NCBI GenBank assembly: GCA_007125415.1
Contig: SLDH01000050.1
Location: 1-5,147, forward strand
From: Roseovarius sp.
GTDB taxonomy: Bacteria; Pseudomonadota; Alphaproteobacteria; Rhodobacterales; Rhodobacteraceae
Reading direction: 5' to 3'
DNA length: 5,147 bases
Made by a program: the position numbers and the translations under genes. This document shows positions 1 to 5,049 of the stretch, piece after piece. The number at the start of each line of letters is the position of its first letter. Within the stretch, counting starts at the first letter, position 1. The notes under the pieces are model-generated. The model saw nothing but the letters and a program-made list of their open reading frames with translations. It was not told the origin of the DNA and searched no databases.

Positions 1-376
<376 letters not shown>

Positions 377-378
377 AA

Positions 379-394
379 AAGCTGTTGCCAGCTT
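379..394 (-). other. GNRA-capped hairpin in the pre-16S leader
   Basis: The transcript reads AAGCTG-GCAA-CAGCTT, a perfect 6-bp stem closed by a GCAA tetraloop of the stable GNRA class. It ends 2 nt before the proposed 5' end of mature 16S rRNA. In bacterial rRNA precursors the leader folds during transcription and guides trimming and early 30S assembly, so a role as a maturation element is likely. That role is inferred from position only. The matching strand of the RNase III processing stem would lie beyond the left edge and cannot be seen. Confidence 0.6.
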
Positions 395-424
395 ATCCTT
401 GACGTTCGAACCTTTGCACATCAA

Positions 425-445
425 TTCCGACCGGCTAGGTCGGAA
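425..445 (-). other. Pre-16S leader hairpin, 8-bp perfect stem
   Basis: The two arms TTCCGACC and GGTCGGAA (425-432 and 438-445) are exact reverse complements around a 5-nt loop. The hairpin lies within the transcribed leader, about 50 nt upstream of mature 16S rRNA. It has no following U-run that would suggest termination, and it sits downstream of boxA, where an rRNA operon needs read-through. A structural or processing role is therefore more likely than termination. Confidence 0.5.
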
Positions 446-451
446 CTGTCT

Positions 452-501
452 CTGTTTGTTGTGCTTCGGGTTTCATCAGAAACCGAAAGCCGTCCAAACA
501 G
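452..501 (-). other. Long imperfect helix in the pre-16S leader
   Basis: The outer arms CTGTTTG (452-458) and CAAACAG (495-501) pair perfectly. They enclose a second stem, GCTT (463-466) with AAGC (487-490), and then 467-474 with 479-485 with one bulged base around a 4-nt loop. Together they make an extended helix of about 50 nt in the rRNA leader. Three hairpins in a row (379-394, 425-445 and this one) show that most of the leader just upstream of 16S is base-paired. The function is not known from the sequence; pre-rRNA folding or processing is the obvious reading. Confidence 0.45.
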
Positions 502-618
502 TGAAGCTGACTATCCATCATCGGATCAGGCACGAGGCCGTCACCTAGGTAGTTTGATATGCGTCAGGTTGATCCATCGAACTGAACCAAGCCGCCCACA
601 TATCTCTTCAGATACTAG

Positions 619-632
619 CAATTTCAAAGAGC
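619..632 (-). promoter_or_regulatory. rRNA boxA antitermination element
   Basis: The minus strand reads GCTCTTTGAAATTG, a close match to the bacterial boxA (TGCTCTTTAACAAT in E. coli). BoxA in rRNA leaders is bound in the nascent RNA by NusB and S10 (NusE), making RNA polymerase resistant to Rho-dependent termination across the untranslated rRNA genes. Its position, between the candidate promoter (773-801) and 16S and about 240 nt before the mature 5' end, is as expected. The identity follows from motif and position; nothing else in the window resembles it. Confidence 0.75.
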
Positions 633-772
633 GTAGAGACAAATTCTACAGGATGCGCCCTAACTTGATTGGCGCGCCCCGCCTCATTTATCTCTGTTGT
701 TATATCGCGTCTCGTTGCCGGTAGGCTCGTCTGGCGCCCCGCTGGTGCATCTCTGCGCCGCCGGTGAAGGGG

Positions 773-801
773 TATTTACGTATTGCCTCGCCGCCCCGCA
801 A
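773..801 (-). promoter_or_regulatory. Candidate rRNA operon promoter
   Basis: On the minus strand a -35-like TTGCGG (796-801) is followed after exactly 17 bases by a -10-like TAAATA (773-778). The start point would fall near 765, giving a leader of about 390 nt. The match to the sigma-70 consensus is partial (the TTG is conserved, the rest weak), as is common for alphaproteobacterial promoters. Support comes from phased A/T tracts just upstream (806-858), which look like an UP-element or curved region, and from boxA downstream. Other promoters in 377-950 are not excluded. Confidence 0.5.
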
Positions 802-805
802 CCCC

Positions 806-858
806 TTTTTTCGAGAAACGTCATCTTTTTTTCGCAAGCCGGGATTTTTCCTAAAAAA
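806..858 (-). promoter_or_regulatory. Phased A/T tracts upstream of the rRNA promoter (UP-like or curved DNA)
   Basis: In an otherwise GC-rich window, T-runs on the plus strand start at 806 (six), 826 (seven) and 845 (five), with an A6 run at 853-858. The T-runs begin 20 and 19 bases apart, close to two helical turns, so the tracts lie on the same DNA face. On the minus strand they are A-tracts directly upstream of the -35-like element. This fits an UP element contacted by the RNA polymerase alpha C-terminal domains, or intrinsic curvature, both typical of strong rRNA promoters. Confidence 0.5.
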
Positions 859-898
859 TAGCAGGTTACACCCACAGAATTTCACAAGAAGCCCGTTT

Positions 899-930
899 GC
901 CGCAATAATATTGCGGGGGCGCAAGCGCCC
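899..930 (-). repeat. Tandem pair of palindromes downstream of msrQ (possible terminator or binding site)
   Basis: Two dyads sit side by side. CCGCAATA and TATTGCGG (900-907 and 909-916) form a perfect 17-bp palindrome with a single central base. GGGCGC and GCGCCC (917-922 and 925-930) form a GC-rich hairpin. They lie about 120 bp beyond the msrQ stop and about 100 bp upstream of the candidate rRNA -35. They could stop msrQ transcription before the rRNA promoter, although no good U-run follows. The first dyad, with its tiny loop, looks more like a dimeric-protein binding site than an RNA hairpin. Function is uncertain. Confidence 0.35.
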
Positions 931-948
931 GGCACACTACATCTTGGG

Positions 949-957
949 TTATCCACA
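949..957 (+). promoter_or_regulatory. Perfect DnaA-box 9-mer
   Basis: TTATCCACA matches the strict DnaA-box consensus. It lies between msrQ and the rRNA promoter, about 150 bp upstream of the -35-like element. It is the only perfect copy I see, and there is no cluster of boxes or adjacent AT-rich unwinding region, so this is not an origin of replication on present evidence. It may be a DnaA regulatory or titration site, or chance: a given 9-mer is expected by chance in only a few percent of windows of this size. Confidence 0.4.
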
Positions 958-985
958 GACTTGCCCCCAAGAGAAGACAACGCCA

Positions 986-997
986 GCGCTCGAGCGC
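986..997. repeat. 12-bp perfect palindrome between msrQ and the rRNA promoter
   Basis: GCGCTCGAGCGC is its own reverse complement. It lies 52 bases beyond the msrQ stop codon. No U-run follows on either strand. Short GC palindromes are common in GC-rich genomes, so this is recorded without an assigned role. The rest of 931-1048 apart from the DnaA box shows nothing recognisable. Confidence 0.3.
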
Positions 998-1048
998 CTC
1001 GAAAATCGGGGGAATCACACAGAATCGCCCACGCCCAGCCGCCTCGGC

Positions 1049-1699
1049 TCATCGGAATTTCTGCGTAGCGGCGCGACGTTTCGCCGGGCTCAACCCCGCG
1101 CCACCGGACTTCAACCCCGGCAGACGCAGCAAGAGCAGCACCAGCACCAAAGCGAGAAACGCAAGAGGCTTGAGTTGAAACCCCTTCACCAGCAAGGCGA
1201 AATGAAGCGCCCCCAGAAACGCCGCCGGATAGACAAGCACATGCAATCGGTGCCATGCCGGCCCCATTCTGCGAAGCGACCAGTTGTTCGACGTCACCGC
1301 CAGAGGAATCAGCAGCAGGAACGCAGCCATACCCACCGTGATATAGGGGCGCTTGAGAATATCGGCCCAGACCGCGCTCAGGCGCTGCACGTCGAGCACG
1401 GCCCATGTCAGCAGATGTGCGGTGACGAAAAAGAAGCAGGCAAGCCCGATGGCGCGCCGGAACTTCAGCAGATTGATGCCGAGAAACCGCCGCAGGGGCG
1501 TGATCGCCAGGCCCGCAACCAGGGTATAGAGCGCAGCCTCGCCCAGCGCATGTTCGACCACCTTGACCGGCTCTGCGCCAAGCTGGTCGGTGACGCCCAG
1601 CCAGAAAATCCAGCCGGCATAGCCGACACTGCCCATATAGACCGGCCATGCGGGCAGCCGGCGAAGGGCGGCGTTGCAACTGGCGATGTTCAGAGGCAT
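1049..1699 (-). CDS. msrQ: MsrQ, haem-binding membrane subunit of the periplasmic methionine sulfoxide reductase system
   Basis: MsrQ (YedZ) is an inner-membrane b-type haem protein of the ferric-reductase-like family. It carries electrons from the quinone pool or a flavin reductase to MsrP. The 216-residue product has about six hydrophobic segments (roughly 20-36, 53-70, 85-103, 119-136, 154-172 and 177-193). Histidines 95, 153 and 166 match the haem-ligand positions known in E. coli MsrQ (91, 151, 164), including the 13-residue spacing of the last pair; H150 is a further nearby histidine. Length is normal (E. coli 211). The ATG at 1697-1699 was chosen because it begins 4 bases after the msrP stop, indicating translational coupling; a longer frame from 1759 would overlap msrP by 56 bases and adds no family sequence. 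The Shine-Dalgarno site is weak (GAGCGG), consistent with coupling. The C-terminal tail is basic and probably cytoplasmic. Confidence 0.93.
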   Translation of the reverse strand: MPLNIASCNAALRRLPAWPVYMGSVGYAGWIFWLGVTDQLGAEPVKVVEHALGEAALYTLVAGLAITPLRRFLGINLLKFRRAIGLACFFFVTAHLLTWAVLDVQRLSAVWADILKRPYITVGMAAFLLLIPLAVTSNNWSLRRMGPAWHRLHVLVYPAAFLGALHFALLVKGFQLKPLAFLALVLVLLLLRLPGLKSGGAGLSPAKRRAATQKFR

Positions 1700-1703
1700 C
1701 CGC

Positions 1704-2606
1704 TCAGTAATGTCTGGTGAGGTCCATGCCGGCATAAAGCCCGGCCACCTCATCGGCATAACCGTTGAACATCAAGGTCTCCTGACGCCGCGCAAAAAGC
1801 CCGCTACCAACCACCCGTTCGGTAGCCTGTGACCAGCGCGGATGGTCCACCTCGGGGTTCACATTGCTGTAAAAACCGTATTCGCGGGGGTTGGACTTGT
1901 TCCAGCTTGTCGGCGGTTCGCTGTCGGTCGCGGTGATGCGCACGACGGATTTTATGGATTTGAAGCCGTATTTCCACGGCACCACGAGACGCAACGGGGC
2001 ACCGTTCTGGTTCGGGATGTCGCGGCCATAGATACCGGTAGCCATGATCGTCAGCGGATGCATCGCCTCATCGAGGCGCAACCCTTCGACATAGGGCCAG
2101 TCCAGTGTGGGAAAGCGCGTGCCGGGCATCTCGTCGGGGCGCAGCACCGTCTCGAAGGCGATGTATTTCGCACCCGGCTGCACGCCGGCCATGTCCAGCA
2201 GGTCCGCCAGTTCGAAACCGTTCCATGGCACGACCATGGACCACGCCTCGACGCAGCGGAAGCGGTAGATGCGCTCCTCGATGGTCATGCGCGCCATGAT
2301 ATCCTCGAAATCATACTCTCCCGGCCGATCCACCAGCCCGTCGATGCGCAGGCTCCAGGGCCGCGTGGTCAGCCTGTGGGCATGGCGGGCCGGGTCGCTC
2401 TTTTTGGTGCCGAATTCGTAATAGTTGTTGTAGCTGGTGATATCGTCCCAATCCGTGGGTTCGAGCACATCCGCCCGCGCCCCCTGCCCGAGCCCAGCCA
2501 GCCCGAGGCCCGCCCCGGCTCCGACGACAAGCGCGCGCCGGTTGAGCCAGAGCGTCTCATCGGTCACGTCACGGTCCTTGAGCCTGTTGGTCCAGCGATG
2601 CGCCAT
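1704..2606 (-). CDS. msrP: MsrP, Tat-exported molybdoenzyme methionine sulfoxide reductase (catalytic subunit)
   Basis: MsrP (YedY) is a periplasmic molybdopterin enzyme of the sulfite-oxidase fold that reduces methionine sulfoxide, free or in proteins, repairing oxidised envelope proteins. The 300-residue product starts with a twin-arginine signal: NRRALVV at residues 22-28, a Gly/Ala-rich hydrophobic stretch, and a likely cleavage site after GARA at 42-45. Family blocks follow: NNYYEF (60-65), FRCVEAWSMVVPW (116-128) with Cys118 as the molybdenum ligand, and KYGFKSIKS (212-220). The family length is complete. The ATG at 2604-2606 is preferred because GGAGGG lies 6 bases upstream; an ATG six codons earlier (2624) has no such site. 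It is followed at 4 bases by msrQ, so the two form an operon. The upstream gene on the same strand ends 100 bases away, so co-transcription is possible, but an inverted repeat at 2632-2650 hints at separate control. Confidence 0.95.
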   Translation of the reverse strand: MAHRWTNRLKDRDVTDETLWLNRRALVVGAGAGLGLAGLGQGARADVLEPTDWDDITSYNNYYEFGTKKSDPARHAHRLTTRPWSLRIDGLVDRPGEYDFEDIMARMTIEERIYRFRCVEAWSMVVPWNGFELADLLDMAGVQPGAKYIAFETVLRPDEMPGTRFPTLDWPYVEGLRLDEAMHPLTIMATGIYGRDIPNQNGAPLRLVVPWKYGFKSIKSVVRITATDSEPPTSWNKSNPREYGFYSNVNPEVDHPRWSQATERVVGSGLFARRQETLMFNGYADEVAGLYAGMDLTRHY

Positions 2607-2631
2607 GTCGCGCCCTCCGTTCATCGTGCAC

Positions 2632-2650
2632 AGACTATCAAAGATAGGCT
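2632..2650. promoter_or_regulatory. 19-bp inverted repeat upstream of msrP (possible operator)
   Basis: The core CTATC-AAA-GATAG (2635-2647) is a perfect dyad. After one mismatched base on each side the outer AG and CT also pair, giving 7 of 8 pairs per arm over 19 bp. It ends 26 bases upstream of the msrP ATG. It is AT-rich with no U-run, so an operator for a dimeric regulator seems likelier than a terminator. On the minus strand a -10-like TACAAT lies at 2684-2689, but the only TTG-type -35 is at a 15-base spacing, so the promoter is not settled. The regulator is unknown. Confidence 0.4.
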
Positions 2651-2706
2651 GAAACCGTCCTCGGCAAAACCTGCAGGGCTCACATTGTAGTCATCAGATC
2701 ACCGCC

Positions 2707-4194
2707 TCAAGGCGAAGCCGCGACGCTGGGCCGGATCGTGTTGAAGGCAATCGATGTGCCATCGGACTGCACCAGCCGCACATGCCTGCGCCGCATCTGG
2801 CGCGGCTCGCCCACGCCCACGGAATGGGCGATCATCTCGACCTCACGGATGATCGTTCTCGCATAGTTGGCCACCTTCTTGTACTTGTCCTGCACCACCA
2901 GCCCGGCCTGAAGGCGCGCATCATGGGTGGTGATGCCGGTGGGACAGGTATTGCGGTTGCACTTGAGCGCCTGGATGCAGCCGAGGCTGAACATGAACCC
3001 CCGCGCCGAAGTCACGAAATCGGCCCCCGCACAGAGCGCCCAGGCCACATCGCCCGGGTTGACCAGCTTTGCCGAGGCGATGATCCGGATCCTCTCTTTC
3101 AGACCGTGCTTGTCACGCAGATCCACCATCCGGGGCAGCGCCTCGCGAATGGACATGCCGACCAGATCCATGAGCGGCATGGGGGCCGCCCCGGTTCCGC
3201 CCTCTCCCCCATCCACGGTGATGAAATCAGGCGCATGATCCGCGCCGCGCGCCTTGATCGCCTCGAAAAGCGGCTCCCACGCTTCGGTCGAGCCGAGCAC
3301 CGCCTTGATCCCCACGGGTTTGCGCGTGACACTCCGGATGTGATCCAGCAGGTCCAGCAGATCCTCGTAATTGTCCACCTCCAGATGACGGTTTGGCGAA
3401 ACACTGTCCTGCCCGGCCGTGATTCCGCGAATCCCCGCGATTTCCGGGGTGACCTTGCTTGCGGGTAGAATACCGCCCTTGCCGGGTTTGCCTCCTTGCG
3501 CCAGCTTCACCTCGAACATGCGCACCTGAGGGTGGGCCGCGACCTCCCTGAGCTTGTCATCATCGAGATTGCCCTGTGCATCCCGCACACCGTATTTTGC
3601 CGTGCCGATCTGGAAAACGATGTCGCACCCCCCTTCGAGATGGTAAGGCGAGAGGCCCCCTTCCCCGGTGTTGAGCCAGATACCGGCCTCGGCGGCCCCC
3701 CGGCTGAGCGCGCGGACGGCAGGGCGGGATATCGCCCCGTAACTCATGCCTGAAATGTTGAAGAAGGACGGGGCCGCATAGGGTATTGCCGCCGTGGGGC
3801 CGATGGGCATTGGCGTGGTTCGGGCCAGGTGATCATCTAGCGGCGGAAAGGCCGCATTCACGAAGATCGGCGTCCCCGGCACTGTCAGTTGCCGTGTCGA
3901 GCCGAAGGCGATGGTGTTGCCCGCCCCGCTGGCTGCATGGCCAACCCAATCGCGCTGCGCGCGGTTGAACGGCATTTCCTCGCGGTCCATGGCAAAGAAA
4001 TACTGACGGAAGAATTCACCAAGCAAAGTGAAGATATGCCGGAACCGTCCGATTACCGGATAGTTTCGGCGGATCGCATCGTCTGTCTGCATCCTGTCCA
4101 GAACGAACAGGATGAGCACTGCCAGCACCATCAGTCCGATGCTGAAGGCAAATGTCAGCACCATGATCTCAATGATCCGCAAGGCCAGATCCAT
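2707..4194 (-). CDS. FMN-binding glutamate synthase family protein (GltB synthase-domain homologue) with an N-terminal membrane anchor
   Basis: The 495-residue product carries the synthase (TIM-barrel) domain of ferredoxin/NADPH glutamate synthase and nothing of the N-terminal glutaminase domain. A hydrophobic segment at about residues 10-32 should anchor it in the membrane. Family blocks are ISGMSYGAIS (147-156), TGEGGLSPYH (176-185), LAQGGKPGKGG (231-241, flavin/substrate region) and VDGGEGGTGAAP (327-338). Cys406, Cys412 and Cys417 have the C-x5-C-x4-C spacing of the [3Fe-4S] ligands of GltB. FMN and a cluster are thus expected, but the true reaction of this short family is not established; without the amidotransferase part it cannot make its own ammonia from glutamine. 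The ATG at 4192-4194 was chosen because AGGAG sits 7 bases upstream; a GTG 11 codons earlier (4227) has no clear ribosome site. The upstream region (4195-4467) is shared with the divergent FAS1 gene. Confidence 0.9.
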   Translation of the reverse strand: MDLALRIIEIMVLTFAFSIGLMVLAVLILFVLDRMQTDDAIRRNYPVIGRFRHIFTLLGEFFRQYFFAMDREEMPFNRAQRDWVGHAASGAGNTIAFGSTRQLTVPGTPIFVNAAFPPLDDHLARTTPMPIGPTAAIPYAAPSFFNISGMSYGAISRPAVRALSRGAAEAGIWLNTGEGGLSPYHLEGGCDIVFQIGTAKYGVRDAQGNLDDDKLREVAAHPQVRMFEVKLAQGGKPGKGGILPASKVTPEIAGIRGITAGQDSVSPNRHLEVDNYEDLLDLLDHIRSVTRKPVGIKAVLGSTEAWEPLFEAIKARGADHAPDFITVDGGEGGTGAAPMPLMDLVGMSIREALPRMVDLRDKHGLKERIRIIASAKLVNPGDVAWALCAGADFVTSARGFMFSLGCIQALKCNRNTCPTGITTHDARLQAGLVVQDKYKKVANYARTIIREVEMIAHSVGVGEPRQMRRRHVRLVQSDGTSIAFNTIRPSVAASP

Positions 4195-4320
4195 CCGCCC
4201 GCTCCTCTTGGCCGCATCTGCGGACACTATTCATCGCACCGCTTTACGGCACAAGGATGAACAATCGGATGAGCCTGCCATTCACGAAAATCCGATCGGC
4301 AATCACATTCATTTTATTGG

Positions 4321-4349
4321 AAAATACCCGTCGCGGCGGCTTAGCGCAA
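4321..4349 (-). promoter_or_regulatory. Candidate promoter for the glutamate synthase-like gene
   Basis: On the minus strand TTGCGC (4344-4349) and TATTTT (4321-4326) are separated by exactly 17 bases. This fits a relaxed sigma-70 promoter (TTG conserved, 4 of 6 in the -10). The start would be near 4314, giving an untranslated leader of about 120 bases before the ATG at 4194. The assignment rests on spacing and strand only. Confidence 0.35.
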
Positions 4350-4388
4350 ATGCCGCGCATGTCAAACGCAAACGGCGGAAAATCCCGC

Positions 4389-4417
4389 TGATCCGGGGGC
4401 TGTGACCCCGCGTATGA
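4389..4417 (+). promoter_or_regulatory. Candidate ECF-sigma (RpoE/ChrR-type) promoter of the FAS1 gene
   Basis: TGATC (4389-4393) is followed after 19 bases by TATGA (4413-4417). This resembles the Rhodobacter singlet-oxygen RpoE motif, TGATC, about 18 bases, then TAAG/TAAGA, with one substitution and one extra spacer base. The start would fall near 4424, about 44 bases before the ATG. The spacer contains a short dyad, CGGGG...CCCCG (4394-4410). No sigma-70-like pair stands out at the same place. Direct match is partial, so this is a lead rather than a firm call. Confidence 0.35.
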
Positions 4418-4467
4418 GACACGATGCCGCAAGCGCATCGCAACCGTAACCCCGAAGGGAGATACAC

Positions 4468-4947
4468 ATGTTTCGCAGAACCTATCTGGCTCTGACCGCC
4501 GCCACCATGATCGCCGGACCGGCTCTTGCCGGCAACCACGGCAAGGACATCGTCGATACCGCCGTCGAAGCCGGCAGCTTCACGACCCTTGTTGCTGCCG
4601 TGAAAGCGGCGGGCCTTGTTGACACGTTGAAGGGAGAAGGCCCGTTCACCGTGTTCGCGCCGACAGATGAGGCCTTCGCCGCGCTTCCCGAAGGCACGGT
4701 GGAAGACCTGCTGCTGCCCGAAAACCTCGAAACACTGACCGCTGTGCTCACCTATCACGTGGTGCCGGGCAAGGTGATGTCGGGAGATCTGAGCGATGGC
4801 ATGATGGCCGAAACCGTGCAGGGCGGCTCTGTCACGATCATGACGGAAGATGGCGTGACCGTGGACGGCGCCAATGTGACCACCGCCGATATCGAAGCGT
4901 CCAACGGCGTGATCCATGTGATCGACGCGGTGATCCTGCCGAACTGA
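4468..4947 (+). CDS. Secreted fasciclin (FAS1) domain protein
   Basis: The 159-residue product starts with a Sec signal peptide (residues 1-21, basic MFRR then a hydrophobic run, likely cut after GPALA). The rest is a single FAS1 domain. Diagnostic parts are the H1 motif [13 protein letters not shown] (61-73), the YH motif in [10 protein letters not shown] (95-103), and the H2 motif [13 protein letters not shown] (146-158) at the C-terminus. Bacterial single-domain FAS1 proteins are small periplasmic or secreted proteins of poorly known function, often linked to adhesion or stress; I recall one in Rhodobacter induced by singlet oxygen. The start is well supported: GAAGGGAG at 4454-4461 lies 6 bases before the ATG. 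It is transcribed alone, divergent from the glutamate synthase-like gene and closed by the hairpin at 4966-4998. Confidence 0.93.
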   Translation: MFRRTYLALTAATMIAGPALAGNHGKDIVDTAVEAGSFTTLVAAVKAAGLVDTLKGEGPFTVFAPTDEAFAALPEGTVEDLLLPENLETLTAVLTYHVVPGKVMSGDLSDGMMAETVQGGSVTIMTEDGVTVDGANVTTADIEASNGVIHVIDAVILPN

Positions 4948-4965
4948 TTTCGGCAAGAGTAAACG

Positions 4966-4998
4966 GAGGAAGGCGGCCCCATGCGGGCCGCCTTTCTC
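4966..4998. terminator. Strong hairpin terminator between convergent genes
   Basis: Arms AAGGCGGCCC (4970-4979) and GGGCCGCCTT (4985-4994) are exact complements around a 5-base loop. Three more Watson-Crick pairs and one G-U pair extend the stem to 14 bp. It lies 18 bases after the FAS1 stop and about 50 bases after the stop of the facing gene, with a short T-rich end on the plus strand and an A/G-rich start that gives U-rich RNA on the minus strand. It can serve as a shared bidirectional terminator. Confidence 0.75.
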
Positions 4999-5049
4999 AT
5001 ATCTTCGGGTCTTTGGCGACGGTTACCGAACATTGTCCCGGCCGGCCTT

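Noticed and set aside
699..704. TATAAC on the minus strand as a second rRNA promoter -10
   Set aside because: The hexamer is good, but no TTG-type -35 occurs at 16-18 bases upstream (AGCCTA at 17). A secondary promoter cannot be excluded.
684..924. Two overlapping minus-strand small open frames in the rRNA promoter region
   Set aside because: They cover the promoter-like elements, lack good ribosome sites and have no recognisable sequence.
949..957. Reading the DnaA box as part of a replication origin
   Set aside because: Only one perfect box is visible, with no cluster and no typical origin neighbour genes in the window.
1037..1049. AGCCG/CGGCT dyad at the msrQ stop codon as a terminator
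   Set aside because: The stem is 5 bp with a 3-base loop and is followed by G-rich sequence rather than U.
764..1720. Long plus-strand open frame opposite msrQ and the rRNA promoter
   Set aside because: The product is Arg/Gln/Pro-rich with no recognisable domain and lies antisense to a clear msrQ. It is a GC-rich shadow frame.
1842..2690. Plus-strand open frame of 282 codons opposite msrP
   Set aside because: It mirrors the msrP frame on the other strand. msrP has full family motifs and this frame has none.
2704..2715. Small CGCC/GGCG dyad over the stop codon of the glutamate synthase-like gene as a terminator
   Set aside because: The stem has only 4-5 pairs and no U-run follows.
2782..3468. 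Plus-strand open frame of 228 codons opposite the glutamate synthase-like gene
   Set aside because: His/Arg-rich shadow with no domain; the minus-strand gene is intact and well supported.
4360..4365. Perfect TTGACA on the minus strand upstream of the glutamate synthase-like gene
   Set aside because: At 16-17 bases downstream there is only TAAGCC or AAGCCG, a poor -10. The TTGCGC/TATTTT pair nearby is better spaced.
4309..4956. Minus-strand open frame of 215 codons opposite the FAS1 gene
   Set aside because: The composition is His/Gly/Arg-rich as expected for an antisense frame, and it covers the FAS1 gene and its promoter.
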